From an uncultured Methanobrevibacter sp. (lineage in GTDB: Archaea > Methanobacteriota > Methanobacteria > Methanobacteriales > Methanobacteriaceae), in NCBI GenBank assembly GCA_902774685.1, contig CACYJH010000003.1, positions 1 through 64,000 of the forward strand: a DNA stretch of 64,000 nucleotides, in the 5' to 3' direction. Below the pieces are notes generated by a model. That model saw only the letters and a program-made list of their open reading frames with translations. It searched no databases and was not told where the DNA came from. Both the position numbers and the translations under genes were made by a program. Within the stretch, counting starts at the first letter, position 1; every line of letters starts with the position of its first letter. This document shows positions 36,035 to 46,710 of the stretch, one piece after another.

Positions 36035-37999
36035 CTAATATTTCTTATTAATACTCTTTAAAGCAACTATTTGATCTCTTAAGACAGCAGCCCTTTCAAA
36101 GTCCAAATCGTTGGCGGCTTCTTTCATTTCTGCTTCCAAGTCTTTGATCAATAACTTAAGCTCATCCTTAGGCATGCCTTTGAGATCATCTCTGGATGGA
36201 GTCTTTTTAGTGGACATCTTCTTGTCCTTAAGGGTTCTGTAAGTTGATTGCGGAGTAATGTTGTATTTCTCATTGTATGCCATTTGAAGCTTTCTTCTCT
36301 TGTTTGTAATGTCTACAGCATTCCTTACAGAATCGGTCATGTCATCAACATACATAAGAACTTCTCCGTCTACATTCCTTGCAGCTCTTCCTATTGTCTG
36401 AATAAGAGAAGTTTCACTACGTAGGAATCCTTCCTTATCAGCATCTAAAATGGCTACAAGTCCTACTTCAGGTAGGTCGAGACCTTCTCTCAATAGGTTT
36501 ACTCCTACAAGAACATCAAACTCTCCACGCCTTAAATCGTCAATGATTTCCACTCTTTCCAATGTATCGATTTCTGAGTGGAGATATCTTACCTTGATTC
36601 CTATTTTAGCGTAGTAATCTGTTAAGTCTTCAGCCATCCTTTTGGTAAGTGTTGTAACAAGAATCCTTTGGTCTTTTGCCACTTTCTTTCTGACTTCAGC
36701 AAGAAGGTCTTCAACTTGCCCTTGAACTGGCCTAATTGTAATTTTAGGGTCTACCAGTCCAGTTGGCCTTATGATCTGTTCTACAACATTCTGGCTTCTT
36801 GACATTTCATAAGGTCCTGGAGTAGCTGAAACGTAAAGGACCTGATTTTGAATCGCTTCAAATTCATCAAATCTCAATGGCCTGTTTTCCTTAGCGGAAG
36901 GCAATCTGAATCCATATTCTACAAGGGTTTCCTTTCTTGCTCGGTCTCCATTGTACATTCCCCTAATCTGTGGAACGGTTACATGTGATTCGTCAATGAT
37001 TGTCAAATAGTCATCTGGGAAATATTTTATCAATGAATAAGGCATGTCTCCCCAATTTCTTCCTGACAAATGCATGGAATAGTTCTCGATTCCTGGACAA
37101 TAACCCATTTCCTGAAGCATTTCTATGTCAAAACGGGTTCTTTGTTCCAATCTTTGAGCTTCAACATATTTTCCATTTAGATTCAACTCTCTAAGTCTGC
37201 TTTCAAGCTCTTCATTGATGTCTTTTAATGCTTGGTCCATTCTGTCAGCACCTACAACGAAGTGCTTTGCTGGAAATATCATGTATCTTTGCAAGGATTC
37301 TTCCTTTTTGCCTGTTACAGGGTCAATCAGACTGATTGCATCAATTTCATCACCAAACAATTCAATTCTTATTGGAGGTGTTCCATGAACCGGATTGATT
37401 TCAATGACATCACCCCTTACCCTGAACTGACCTCTTTCAAATGCAACATCATTTCTTTCATATTGCATAAAAATGAGTTTTCTAAGAATGTCGCTGCGTT
37501 CGTAAATATCACCTACAGCAATGGAAAATGCGAATTCACCATAATCTTCAGGTGAACCGATACCGTAGATGCAGCTTACACTGCTCACTACAATGACATC
37601 ATCACGGGATAGGAGAGATTGGGTGGCGGAATGTCTCATTATGTCTATCTCTTCGTTGATTGAAGCTTCCTTGTCAATGAATGTATCAGTTCTTGGAACA
37701 TAAGCTTCAGGTTGGTAATAATCATAATAGCTGACAAAATATTCTACCGCATTGTCAGGGAAAAACACCTTGAATTCCTCGTATAATTGTGCAGCCAATG
37801 TTTTATTGTGTGATATGATTAAGGTTGGCTTCTGAACCTTTTCAATAATGTTTGCCATTGTGTATGTCTTACCTGAACCGGTAACACCTAATAGTGTCTG
37901 TTCATGCAATCCCTTATTTATTCCATTAACTAAGGATTCAATGGCTTGTGGTTGGTCACCAAGTGGCTTATATGGAGATTTGAGTTTAAATTCTTTCAA
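36035..37999 (-). CDS. uvrB: Excinuclease ABC subunit B
   Basis: The damage-verifying helicase-like subunit of nucleotide excision repair; 654 residues. Motifs: [12 protein letters not shown] (Walker A, about residue 39), the beta-hairpin [55 protein letters not shown] and [11 protein letters not shown]-terminal UVR motif ([16 protein letters not shown]) contacts UvrC. The start is TTG at 37999 with a perfect AGGTGAT RBS. It acts with uvrC at 29208. Confidence 0.97.
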   Translation of the reverse strand: MKEFKLKSPYKPLGDQPQAIESLVNGINKGLHEQTLLGVTGSGKTYTMANIIEKVQKPTLIISHNKTLAAQLYEEFKVFFPDNAVEYFVSYYDYYQPEAYVPRTDTFIDKEASINEEIDIMRHSATQSLLSRDDVIVVSSVSCIYGIGSPEDYGEFAFSIAVGDIYERSDILRKLIFMQYERNDVAFERGQFRVRGDVIEINPVHGTPPIRIELFGDEIDAISLIDPVTGKKEESLQRYMIFPAKHFVVGADRMDQALKDINEELESRLRELNLNGKYVEAQRLEQRTRFDIEMLQEMGYCPGIENYSMHLSGRNWGDMPYSLIKYFPDDYLTIIDESHVTVPQIRGMYNGDRARKETLVEYGFRLPSAKENRPLRFDEFEAIQNQVLYVSATPGPYEMSRSQNVVEQIIRPTGLVDPKITIRPVQGQVEDLLAEVRKKVAKDQRILVTTLTKRMAEDLTDYYAKIGIKVRYLHSEIDTLERVEIIDDLRRGEFDVLVGVNLLREGLDLPEVGLVAILDADKEGFLRSETSLIQTIGRAARNVDGEVLMYVDDMTDSVRNAVDITNKRRKLQMAYNEKYNITPQSTYRTLKDKKMSTKKTPSRDDLKGMPKDELKLLIKDLEAEMKEAANDLDFERAAVLRDQIVALKSINKKY

Positions 38000-38377
38000 T
38001 TTATCACCTAATAAAAAAATTTTTTCTGTTAATTTTTTATTAAATCAATAATTCTTTAGTATATAGTACTTTGAGCATTGTTTAATATAATAGTATCTAT
38101 TGCGATTATTTTTATTAAAATAATCAAAATTTGTCCTTAAATAGGCTAAAAAATAATTTAGGTAAACTTAAATTTAGAAAAGTTAAAGCAAAAATGATAT
38201 ATATTAGTATTTTATAAAAATATATTACATATTATAATAGTGAAATATTTTTAAAATATTTAATATAAGGGGTAAATATGTTTATTTTCACTAATTTTAA
38301 TATATTCTAAATTCTATGTTTGTTAATTCATATAGAATTTATTGGAAACTAGAAATTATATGAGGAGGACTTAAATT
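38000..38377 (+). other. Divergent promoter region between uvrB and a surface-protein gene
   Basis: About 379 AT-rich bases. A TATA-like AAAAATATATTACATATTA lies near 38215-38233. A ten-codon open frame with a good RBS lies at 38278-38310. The RBS of the surface-protein gene, GAGGAGGACTT, ends the region. Nothing else is seen. Confidence 0.5.
38278..38310 (+). other. Possible leader micro-ORF
   Basis: AAGGGGTAAAT precedes an ATG that opens ten codons (MFIFTNFNIF) and then TAA, 68 bases before the surface-protein start. It could be a leader peptide affecting translation, or chance. Confidence 0.25.
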
Positions 38378-38378
38378 T

Positions 38379-41021
38379 ATGAAATTAAAGAGATCATATG
38401 TCTTCTTGATTTCATTAATATCCATATTTTTATTGTTAAGTTTAAGTGCTGTATCAGCAGCCAGCGATATGGATAATCAAATATCTGATATTTCTGCTTC
38501 AGATGTTGTTGATGATGTTGATGAAATTGGAGACACTAATGATAATATTTTATCTAATTCTAATATTTTAACTGATGGAGACTCTGATGAACTTGGAGAA
38601 GATTCTGTAACAGATCCAACTCCTACAACTGTCGAATCAGAGGATAAAACTTATAAGTTCGGGGACAATATCACTGTTCCTGTAAGCGTTAAGGACAATG
38701 AAGGTCAAGAAATAACTTATACACAAGAAAATCTTGTCGTATCAAATGATAGTGATTATAATAATACTTACAATTTTACTGTAAATGGATCAAGCATTAC
38801 TGTTAAAAACACTTTTGTCGTTGGAGAGTATACCCTTCACATTAAATTCTTAGGAAATGCTACCTACAGCGCTAACGAGACTACCGTTGCTTTAACAATT
38901 GACAAAACAGAAACTATTATGGAAGCAAGCAATGGAACTGGAAGAGTAGGCGGCAACGTCACTATTCCTCTTGTTATTAAGGTAGAATCCGGAAGGACCT
39001 ATAATTTCAATGCGAACAATATCACTGTTTCATATGGTGATGAAGTATACAATGTGACTAAAGTTGATGGCGGTATAGCATTAGTTAATTTTACCAAAGA
39101 ACCTGGTGAATATCCTATTACAATCCGTTTCAATGGAAGCCAAAGCTGTTATCCATCTGAGGCACAGGTTACAGTAAGAATTCTTGCTAACAATACCATA
39201 AAGGCTAATAACACCATTAAGGTGAATAAGAATGATGGTCATAATGTTGTAATCCCTATTGTCATAACATACTCAAATGGTACTGAAATTACTAATTTGA
39301 CTGTAACTAAAGATGATTTGAAATTATATCTCAAATTTAATAATGGAACTGAAAATATTACCATTCCAATTGAAGAATTTGTCTTGGATGGTCAACCTGG
39401 TAACTATACCATTAGTTTCGTTAACGAAAATATTGATAACAGTCAATTGACTATTGTCTATAAAGAAGGAAGCATAGATGAAACAAATAAGACAATTAAT
39501 ATAACTGAATTCATCAATGCAAAGATTGAAGTGGTAAATGCAGTTGCTGATTACCAAACCGGTAACTTTACTTTTGTATTGAAAGATGCAGACACCAACC
39601 AAACTTTGGCTAATACAACAGTTACAGTTAGTGGAGTATATTTCTTCTCTAATGTAAATGGAAGTTCTGCAAGACCATCTTTACAATTCACTTCAGATGA
39701 AAACGGTTTAATTTTCATTAATAACGTTAATATGAATAAGGACCTTGACTTTTCATTCTTTGTTTACAATTTCACAGCTTTAAAAGCAGGCAATTATAAC
39801 TTAACCTTTAAAGGAAACAGTTCAATTGACTTAAATCAAATTGTTGGAATTACTGTAAAAGCTGTAAAAGTGAAAATTGTTGCAGACAATTATAAAGAAT
39901 ATGTTGGAAGCACCAAGAAATTCACATTCAAATTGGTAAATGCTGCTACTGGTGAAGTATTGAAATTAGTCTCAATGCAATTCAAAGTAAAAACAGGTAA
40001 CAAAACAACTACATATAATGCTACTACCAATTTAACTGGAGAAGCATCATTCAATGTTAAGTTATTGGCAGGAACTTATCCAGTAACTCTTTTAACTAAC
40101 AGTGCTGATGTAGTTAAAACAACATTAAACAGAACAATTACTATTATTAAAAAACCTGGTGTATTGACTGCAAGCAACAGAACCATCAAATACGGTACTG
40201 ATCCAACTGCAATTATCAAATTTACTGATAAGAAAACAGGCAAAGCTGTTGTTGATGGAATTGTAAAAGTAAGACTTTACACTACTTCCAAAAAATATGT
40301 TGATTTAGCATTCAGAACCAATAAAACCGGTTATGTCAAATTCAGTGCTGCTTTATCTGTAGGTAAACATAAGATGATTATCAGCAGTTTAGACAATAAT
40401 TACACTGCATCAAGCATAACCAGATATGTAACCGTTAAGAAGACAACTGCTAAGTTCAGCGCTTCTAAAGTAACCACTTATTACAGATCCGGCAAATTAT
40501 ACAAAGTTAAATTAATCAATACCAAAAACAACAAAGCCATGTACGGCGCAAAAATGATCATTAAGGTATTTACCAGCAAAACCAGATACTACAGATATGA
40601 TGGTACTACCGCTGGAAATGGTATTGTTCAATTTAAGATCAATTATAAGCCAGGTACCTATAAAGTTGTAATAAGTGCAAATGACAAAGGTTACACTGCT
40701 AAATCTGTAACTAAACAGATTAAAGTAACTAAATCTCCTATTAAAATGACACCTACCAGCTTAAAAGTCAAAAAAGGTAAAGCTTTCAAAGTGAAAGTGA
40801 CTAGCACCAAATCCAAAAAAGTCATTTCTGGCGTAAAGGTTAAAGTAAGAGTTTACACTGGTAAAAAGTATTCTACTTACACTATTAAAACCAATAAAAA
40901 AGGAATTGCTAGTTTAACCATCAAACAAAAAGTTGGTAAGCATAAAATAGTTCTTTCACCTGGAAGTCCTAAGCTTTATTCCGCTAAAGCACTTACCAAA
41001 ACTTTAGTGGTAACCAAATAA
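38379..41021 (+). CDS. Ig-repeat adhesin-like surface protein
   Basis: A secreted protein of 880 residues. Signal peptide at 1 to about 28 (YVFLISLISIFLLLSLSAVSAAS), an acidic linker to about residue 80, then eight or so Ig-like beta-sandwich modules. Repeated signatures are GNATYSANETTVALTI, GTYPVTL, GKHKMIISSLDNNYTASSITRYVTVKK and GTYKVVISANDKGYTAKSVTKQIKVTK. It has no NCxF beta-helix coils, unlike the array at 1-11 kb, but shares the acidic-to-basic gradient, with the last 300 residues very rich in lysine. Many NxT/NxS sites could be N-glycosylated. RBS GAGGAGGACTT. Confidence 0.82.
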   Translation: MKLKRSYVFLISLISIFLLLSLSAVSAASDMDNQISDISASDVVDDVDEIGDTNDNILSNSNILTDGDSDELGEDSVTDPTPTTVESEDKTYKFGDNITVPVSVKDNEGQEITYTQENLVVSNDSDYNNTYNFTVNGSSITVKNTFVVGEYTLHIKFLGNATYSANETTVALTIDKTETIMEASNGTGRVGGNVTIPLVIKVESGRTYNFNANNITVSYGDEVYNVTKVDGGIALVNFTKEPGEYPITIRFNGSQSCYPSEAQVTVRILANNTIKANNTIKVNKNDGHNVVIPIVITYSNGTEITNLTVTKDDLKLYLKFNNGTENITIPIEEFVLDGQPGNYTISFVNENIDNSQLTIVYKEGSIDETNKTINITEFINAKIEVVNAVADYQTGNFTFVLKDADTNQTLANTTVTVSGVYFFSNVNGSSARPSLQFTSDENGLIFINNVNMNKDLDFSFFVYNFTALKAGNYNLTFKGNSSIDLNQIVGITVKAVKVKIVADNYKEYVGSTKKFTFKLVNAATGEVLKLVSMQFKVKTGNKTTTYNATTNLTGEASFNVKLLAGTYPVTLLTNSADVVKTTLNRTITIIKKPGVLTASNRTIKYGTDPTAIIKFTDKKTGKAVVDGIVKVRLYTTSKKYVDLAFRTNKTGYVKFSAALSVGKHKMIISSLDNNYTASSITRYVTVKKTTAKFSASKVTTYYRSGKLYKVKLINTKNNKAMYGAKMIIKVFTSKTRYYRYDGTTAGNGIVQFKINYKPGTYKVVISANDKGYTAKSVTKQIKVTKSPIKMTPTSLKVKKGKAFKVKVTSTKSKKVISGVKVKVRVYTGKKYSTYTIKTNKKGIASLTIKQKVGKHKIVLSPGSPKLYSAKALTKTLVVTK

Positions 41022-41050
41022 TAGGATTAGTTTAAATCAAAATTAGTTTA

Positions 41051-41085
41051 AATTAAGAGATAATTTCTCTTAATTCTTTTTTTTA
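41051..41085 (+). terminator. Hairpin-T terminator of the surface-protein gene
   Basis: AATTAAGAGA and TCTCTTAATT form a 10-bp stem with loop TAATT, followed directly by a T-run. Confidence 0.75.
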
Positions 41086-41191
41086 TTTTTTTAAAACAAT
41101 TAATGAATAATATTGAAATCTATTTTTTTACAAATAATATTTTTATATGATCAATTTTATAAAATGATTATTTATTTAAAAAAAGCTTATT

Positions 41192-41875
41192 TTATTGCAA
41201 ATCATCTGTATTGATCAAGTCACTATTCATTAATGATTTCATTGTGTCAATATCAATTTGTCCTGGTGCAGTATTGTCATTAACCACTGCAAAGGTAAAA
41301 GGAGCATTGAATTTTGCTGCAATAACTCTTGTATAGCTTCCTAATTCACCCATTGAAATAGCTACAACGTTATCGAAGTGAGATAAGATAGGGAGAATTG
41401 TCAAGGTATCCTCAAGAGTGTTTGGCATAACAGCTATCTTTGCTATGTCTCCAAGCTGTTTTTCTTGAATAACAATATCCATTAATATGTCAAGCTCCGG
41501 TGTTTGCTTGAAGTTATGATAGGAAATGATGGATTTTACACCAGTTTCAGTAATTGATTCAATGAGCTTATTATCTGTTTGAAGCTCAACATCAACATAA
41601 TCCGCTACATCACAGCATTCTCTAAGAATTGCTATTCTATCTTCATCGCTACCTCTAAATGATCCTCCTTCTTTCATGGACCTGTTTGTAGCTATTGTTG
41701 GAAAATTGATCTCTTCTATAATCTCTTTTACGATTTTAGGATTTGGGTTTTCCATACCATCAATTCTAAGTTCGAGAATATCTGCACCTTTTATAATACA
41801 TTCATTAGCTACCCTTAAGATATCTTCTTTATCTTTTTGAAATATAGGAATAGCTATTTTTGTTTCACTGTACAC
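41192..41875 (-). CDS. aroD: 3-dehydroquinate dehydratase, type I
   Basis: Dehydrates 3-dehydroquinate to 3-dehydroshikimate through a Schiff base; 227 residues. Visible are LELRIDGMENPN (about 33-44), the EGGSFRGSDEDR loop, DYVDVELQ, SYHNFKQTPE with the catalytic histidine, DIAKIAVMPNT with the Schiff-base lysine, and ISMGELGSYTRV near the end. aroE, the next step, is at 12770. In Methanothermobacter aroD likewise lies close to sucD and hmgA, as I recall, suggesting conserved order. Confidence 0.94.
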   Translation of the reverse strand: MYSETKIAIPIFQKDKEDILRVANECIIKGADILELRIDGMENPNPKIVKEIIEEINFPTIATNRSMKEGGSFRGSDEDRIAILRECCDVADYVDVELQTDNKLIESITETGVKSIISYHNFKQTPELDILMDIVIQEKQLGDIAKIAVMPNTLEDTLTILPILSHFDNVVAISMGELGSYTRVIAAKFNAPFTFAVVNDNTAPGQIDIDTMKSLMNSDLINTDDLQ

Positions 41876-42093
41876 GCTGTAACCTCTTCATAAAAATTAA
41901 ATGGATTTTGTCAAATGTTTTTTTAATCTTATATAATATATTTTATTTAGTTCATTAAATACTTAATTGATTTAAAGCTTTATTTTAAGGTATTTTTTTA
42001 TTTTTTTCACAGTTCAAGACTTGTATTAGTCTATGTATCTAAAAATAATAATTAAAATTATTAACTATAAAATCAAAAGATATAATTGATATT

Positions 42094-42819
42094 ATGAAAG
42101 TGGTAGCTATTGGTGCAGATATTTCAAGCAATGATGTTTCTGTTTCTGATTCATTAGTTAAAAATATTGAAGAGGATATTCCTAAACTTTTGGAATTGGG
42201 AGCTAGAAAAGCGGCTTTAACAAATATTACAGGGGATGATGTTGTCATCACTGCTTTTGTTGAAGATGATCTTTTAGAAACAATCAATGCAGGTATTGTA
42301 GAAATATTAAGAGATAATGCAGAGCATACTGGTGACTTGGATGGAATATCACAAGATCCGGATGAAGGTGGAGAAGGAATCTCCTATGCGGAAGCAAATC
42401 TTGAAGATGGATTCTACCAAGATGCAATAGTCATGGCATTTGACACTTATGGTGGGGAAGGATTTGTTGCTGAAGTAGCAAATTCTGCCATTGATGCGGC
42501 AAGTGGTATGAAAGCAGTAACTGGAATAAGTGATAAGATAGGCACTAGAAAAGATATTCCTGGAGTAGGATATGTATCTACAAGTGCTACAGATGATCCT
42601 GTTGTTGTGGTTTCCGTCAATGAATTGGAACAGATTGCTGTAGTTGCAAGCGCAATGATTGGCGCAGCTTTAGGTAATAAAAACACTTATCTTGTAAGAA
42701 AACACACCCCTTGCAATGTGCTTCCAGGTAGTGTATTGGTATCTGTAACTGCAATAATGAATGGAAATATGATTGACTTATCTATACCATTTGAAAACAA
42801 AACAAGAATTTTAGGTTAA
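42094..42819 (+). CDS. Conserved methanogen protein of unknown function
   Basis: A soluble acidic protein of 241 residues. Recognisable blocks are DTYGGEGFVAEVANSAIDAASGMKAVTG (about 128-155) and IGAALGNKNTYLVRKHTPCNVLPGSVLVSVTAIMNG (about 190-225), which look conserved and may form a ligand site. I do not recognise the family. It lies between aroD and sucD. The RBS is weak (AATTGATATT). Confidence 0.6.
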   Translation: MKVVAIGADISSNDVSVSDSLVKNIEEDIPKLLELGARKAALTNITGDDVVITAFVEDDLLETINAGIVEILRDNAEHTGDLDGISQDPDEGGEGISYAEANLEDGFYQDAIVMAFDTYGGEGFVAEVANSAIDAASGMKAVTGISDKIGTRKDIPGVGYVSTSATDDPVVVVSVNELEQIAVVASAMIGAALGNKNTYLVRKHTPCNVLPGSVLVSVTAIMNGNMIDLSIPFENKTRILG

Positions 42820-43115
42820 GTGTTATTTTAATTAATTTTAGATGCAATTATTTTAAAATTTTTTAATAAAGTATTATTTTAATAACATCTCTATTAGAGT
42901 ATTCTTTATTAAAATTTTTTTCTATTTTTTCTTATTTTTCATACTTTTTTTTATAAATAAATGATTAACTATTTAATATTTAAAAACTATATATAATATT
43001 GATTAATAATTTTTTAGATTATTATCCATTTAAAATTAATTTCAAATAATTATCAATTAAAAATTATTAAAAATAATTAAAAATAATTAAATTATTAAAA
43101 ATCGATTGTGATAAA

Positions 43116-43982
43116 ATGATAATATTAAATGAAAATACAAAATGTTTGGTACAAGGAATCACTGGTAAACAAGGACAATTCCATACCGAACAAATGATGA
43201 AATACAACACAAAGATTGTAGCAGGTGTAACTCCAGGTAAAGGTGGTCAAGAAGTTTGTGGAGTTCCTGTTTTTGATTCTATTGAAGAAGCTAAAGAAAA
43301 TGTTGATGTAAATGCATCAATCATATTTGTACCGGCTCCTTTTGCAAAGGATGCTGCATTTGAATCCATTGAGCATTTGGATTTGGTAATTATTATTACA
43401 GAACACATACCTATTCATGACACTATGGAAATCATGGCTTATGCAAAGGAAAAGGGAGTAACTGTAATTGGACCTAACACTCCCGGAGTAATCTCTCCTA
43501 AAGTTGGAAAACTTGGTATTATGCCTACCCACATCTTTTCTGAAGGAAGTGTTGGTGTAATCTCCAGAAGCGGTACCTTAACCTATGAAATTGCAAGCCA
43601 ATTGACTCGTGCAGAAATTGGACAAAGCACTTGTGTAGGTATTGGGGGAGATCCTGTAATCGGAACTCCTTATATTGAAGTCCTAAAGATGTTTGAAGAA
43701 GACCCTGAAACAACTGAAATCGTATTGATCGGGGAAATCGGTGGAGGAGCTGAAGAAGCTGCAGCAGAATATATTAAGGACAACATAACAAAACCTGTTG
43801 TTGCTTACATTGCTGGACTTTCTGCACCACCTGGAAAAAGAATGGGTCACGCAGGTGCTATCATTGCAGGTAATTCAGGTACTGCAAAAAGTAAAATGGA
43901 AGCTTTAGCTGCTGCTGGCGTTAAAGTAGCTAGCAAACCTTCTGAAATTGTAGAGTTTATTAAGGAAGCTCGTGGAGAATAA
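43116..43982 (+). CDS. sucD: Succinate--CoA ligase, alpha subunit
   Basis: Part of the ADP/GDP-forming succinyl-CoA synthetase, used by methanogens in the incomplete reductive citrate pathway. The 288 residues show [16 protein letters not shown] (CoA site), [68 protein letters not shown] and GHAGAIIAG with the phosphorylated histidine. The beta subunit gene (sucC) is not in the window. TATA-like AAACTATATATAAT lies about 120 bases upstream. Confidence 0.95.
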   Translation: MIILNENTKCLVQGITGKQGQFHTEQMMKYNTKIVAGVTPGKGGQEVCGVPVFDSIEEAKENVDVNASIIFVPAPFAKDAAFESIEHLDLVIIITEHIPIHDTMEIMAYAKEKGVTVIGPNTPGVISPKVGKLGIMPTHIFSEGSVGVISRSGTLTYEIASQLTRAEIGQSTCVGIGGDPVIGTPYIEVLKMFEEDPETTEIVLIGEIGGGAEEAAAEYIKDNITKPVVAYIAGLSAPPGKRMGHAGAIIAGNSGTAKSKMEALAAAGVKVASKPSEIVEFIKEARGE

Positions 43983-44008
43983 ATTTCTCCTTTCTTTTTT
44001 TATTTTTT
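43974..44008 (+). terminator. sucD terminator with stop codon in the loop
   Basis: GGAGAA-TAAAT-TTCTCC: the TAA stop forms the start of the loop, and a T-tract follows. Confidence 0.65.
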
Positions 44009-44109
44009 TAATTTTATTTTTATTTAGAATCAATACTTTAAATTAATGAGAATCAAAACTATTTGTTTAAATGCTGTTTTTATAAATAAACTATTTCTAG
44101 AGTGATATT

Positions 44110-45312
44110 ATGGATAAGGAAGAAATCATTGAAAAATTATTGGCTGGTGAAATGAAACTTTATCAGATAGATAAGTATACTCAAACAGCTACCGAAGCTT
44201 TAGATATTAGAAGAGAGTTTATAGAAAGATATTCCGATTGCAAGCTTGATCAAATATCCAACTATACATTGGACATGGAACTTGCATTTGCTAAAAATAT
44301 TGAAAATCCTATAGGAACCATACAAGTGCCTATTGGTGTTGCAGGACCTGTAACAATCAATGGGGAACATGCAAAAGACGATTTCTTCATACCTCTTGCA
44401 ACATCAGAAGGTGCATTGCTTGCATCTGTCAACAGAGGTTGTTCTGCGATTACTGCAGCTGGAGGAGTTAATGCAAGAGTCATCGGGGATAAGATGACAA
44501 GAGCTCCTGTAATAAAAACAGAATCTGTAGTCGAAGCAGTTAAAGTCAAGCAGTGGTTTGAAGAAAAGTTTGATGAGCTAAAACAAATCGCTGAATCAAC
44601 TACCAGTCATGGAAAATTAATCAAGATTGATCCAATTATCATCGTAGGAAATTATGTTTATCCACGTTTCTGCTACTCAACTGGAGACAGTATGGGTATG
44701 AATATGGTAACAATAGCTACTGAAAAGGTTTTAGAGAAATTATATGAAGATTTAGGTGTTCATGCCATTGCATTAAGCGGAAACCTTTGTGTAGATAAGA
44801 AACCAGCAGCAATCAATGTTGTTGAAGGCAGAGGTAAAACAGTTGTTGCAGATATATTGATTCCTGAAGCTATTGTAAGAACAAAGCTTAAGACAACTGC
44901 AAAAGCTATTGAAGAGGTAAATACAGCCAAAAACCTAATCGGCTCTGCAGCAGCAGGAAGCATGGCTTATAATGCTCATTTTGCCAATATGATTGGTGCT
45001 CTTTTCCTTGCTACAGGTCAGGATGCTGCTCATGTGGTGGAAGGTTCCCTTGGTATAACAACTGCTGAAGACAGGGATGGAGACTTATATTTCTCTGTAA
45101 ATATGCCTGATTTGCCTATTGCAACCATTGGTGGTGGAACAAGACTTGAAACCGCTAATGAAGGATTGCAGATTCTTGGATGTGCCGGAAGCGGCAATGT
45201 AAACAAATTTGCTGAAATTGTTATTTCAACTGTTTTAGCAGGTGAATTGTCATTGGTTGGTGCATTAGCTGCTGGCCATTTAGCAAAAGCTCACCAAGAA
45301 CTAGGAAGATAA
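44110..45312 (+). CDS. hmgA: HMG-CoA reductase, class I
   Basis: Reduces HMG-CoA to mevalonate with NADPH, the committed step towards archaeal isoprenoid lipids. The 400 residues show IPLATSEGALLASVNRG (catalytic glutamate), GDSMGMNMVTIATE, LCVDKKPAAINVVEGRGK (catalytic lysine), ATGQDAAHVVEGS (aspartate) and GHLAKAHQELGR with the terminal histidine typical of class I. RBS AGTGATATT. It is 127 bases after sucD, with a terminator between. Confidence 0.96.
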   Translation: MDKEEIIEKLLAGEMKLYQIDKYTQTATEALDIRREFIERYSDCKLDQISNYTLDMELAFAKNIENPIGTIQVPIGVAGPVTINGEHAKDDFFIPLATSEGALLASVNRGCSAITAAGGVNARVIGDKMTRAPVIKTESVVEAVKVKQWFEEKFDELKQIAESTTSHGKLIKIDPIIIVGNYVYPRFCYSTGDSMGMNMVTIATEKVLEKLYEDLGVHAIALSGNLCVDKKPAAINVVEGRGKTVVADILIPEAIVRTKLKTTAKAIEEVNTAKNLIGSAAAGSMAYNAHFANMIGALFLATGQDAAHVVEGSLGITTAEDRDGDLYFSVNMPDLPIATIGGGTRLETANEGLQILGCAGSGNVNKFAEIVISTVLAGELSLVGALAAGHLAKAHQELGR

Positions 45313-45337
45313 TTAAATTTTAATTATTATCTTTTTT
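45306..45337 (+). terminator. hmgA terminator overlapping the stop codon
   Basis: AAGATAAT (45306-45313) pairs with ATTATCTT (45326-45333); the TAA stop at 45310-45312 is inside the stem. Six T follow. Confidence 0.6.
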
Positions 45338-45411
45338 ATTTTATTTTTCTATTTCATTTTTTTTATTTACCCTTTTATAATTTATTTAACTGATTTTAAC
45401 TTATGATTATT

Positions 45412-45819
45412 ATGTCTGAAGAAGAGTATATTGATTTTAAGAAGGAATTTGAAGATTTTAAGAAAGAATTGGAAAATAGCAGACCTATTTTTGATGATGA
45501 TTCAATAGAATTCAATGATTTTGATAACTTAATTTCTTCTTCTGAAGATTCTAATGATTTGGATGATTTAATCAATTATAATAATTCTAATTTTAATAAC
45601 TCTGATTTTAATAATTCCAATAATAAATTAAATGATTATCCCAACTTAGCTCTTGAAACAGACGATATATTATTAAATTTGATTATTAAGAAAGATTATT
45701 CAAAGATTGAAGATTTCGACGAAAGAAAAAAGGAATTTTTCAATGATTTAAGAGAATTCATTGATGAATTTGAATCAACTGAAGAGTCTAATCAATTGAT
45801 GAAATACTATGAAAAATAG
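45412..45819 (+). CDS. Acidic low-complexity hypothetical protein
   Basis: About 135 residues, rich in Asp, Glu, Asn and Ser. The middle third is an asparagine/serine/aspartate stretch (NSNFNNSDFNNSNNKLND) likely to be disordered. The ends are helical and charged. The ATG at 45412 is preferred over 45403 because TTATGATTATT resembles the local RBS. Not recognised. Confidence 0.5.
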   Translation: MSEEEYIDFKKEFEDFKKELENSRPIFDDDSIEFNDFDNLISSSEDSNDLDDLINYNNSNFNNSDFNNSNNKLNDYPNLALETDDILLNLIIKKDYSKIEDFDERKKEFFNDLREFIDEFESTEESNQLMKYYEK

Positions 45820-45930
45820 AATTCTTGCATATTTTTAAGAATAAATTATAATAATATAAATACTAAAATGAACATAATTACAATTACATAAAAACAATAG
45901 TTATATTTTTACAACTATTGAGGTGATATT

Positions 45931-46086
45931 ATGTGTAGTTCTGGAGGCCCAATGGCTGAACTTTCAATGAAAAAATTGAAAACAAAAAAATATAAATGCT
46001 TGGATTGTGGAAATGACTTTAAAGGATTAGGTAAAAAGGTTATCTGTCCTTCATGTCAAAGTGACAATGTAGAAGCACAAGAATAA
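45931..46086 (+). CDS. Zinc-ribbon microprotein
   Basis: A 51-residue open frame: MCSSGGPMAELSMKKLK, then YKCLDCGNDFKG, then VICPSCQSD. The two CxxC pairs 16 residues apart form a zinc ribbon of rubredoxin or transcription-factor type. A perfect AGGTGATATT RBS precedes the ATG, and a TATA-like AAATTATAATAATATAAATA lies about 70-90 bases upstream. It is well supported despite its size. The role is unknown; it may bind nucleic acid or a protein partner. Confidence 0.8.
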   Translation: MCSSGGPMAELSMKKLKTKKYKCLDCGNDFKGLGKKVICPSCQSDNVEAQE

Positions 46087-46111
46087 GTATATTGCTATTT
46101 TAAATTGTTTT

Positions 46112-46150
46112 AGAGTAAATTCATATTTACTCTTTTAAACTTTTTTTATT
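46112..46150 (+). terminator. Hairpin-T terminator of the microprotein gene
   Basis: AGAGTAAAT-TCAT-ATTTACTCT is a perfect 9-bp stem, followed by TTTTAAAC and seven T. Confidence 0.7.
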
Positions 46151-46245
46151 AATTTTATTTTTAGCTAATAGTTATTTAGCTATTTTAGCTATTTTAGATT
46201 ATTTTTTAGAATTTTATTCACAATTTTTATCATTTAGGCGATATT

Positions 46246-46710
46246 ATGCAAACGGAAATAAAATTTACTAAAGATGAAATACTGTTTTTGATTGGTGAAA
46301 GCGGTATGGTAGGAATCGCTAAGGCTGGAGAAGATAAGATGCTTTTTATAGGAACTCCAGATAGTGATGAAATCGTTCAATATTTGGAAGAAGACGATTT
46401 GATAGCTGTTTCTTCATTTAATCTTGGTGAAAAATACGAAAAGGGAATAAGATCCTTAATTTATCTTACAAGGGATATAGAATCACCAATACTTGTTCTT
46501 CCAAAGGACCATCCATCTTCAAAAAGGCTTAAAATGGTATTGTCAGTAGGTGAAAATGTCAGATTGGATTGTGGAATAGTTCCTGGAACACACCCTGAAC
46601 AGGATATTTTATGCTCCTGTGACAGCTTATCCGGTTTGAATATCATCAAATCTGCTGATGGTGTTGTTATAGAAGGGGAAGTTAAGAATTACAAAATTGA
46701 ACCTTTTTAA
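46246..46710 (+). CDS. Conserved hypothetical protein
   Basis: A soluble protein of 154 residues with alternating strands and helices: EILFLIGESGMVGIAKAG near the start, then FIGTPDSDEIVQYL, IESPILVLPKDHPSSKRLKMVLSVGENVRLDCGIVPGTHPEQDILCSCD. The PGTHPEQDILC block looks like a conserved site with cysteines. I recall similar proteins in other methanogens but cannot name the family safely. RBS AGGCGATATT. Confidence 0.6.
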   Translation: MQTEIKFTKDEILFLIGESGMVGIAKAGEDKMLFIGTPDSDEIVQYLEEDDLIAVSSFNLGEKYEKGIRSLIYLTRDIESPILVLPKDHPSSKRLKMVLSVGENVRLDCGIVPGTHPEQDILCSCDSLSGLNIIKSADGVVIEGEVKNYKIEPF

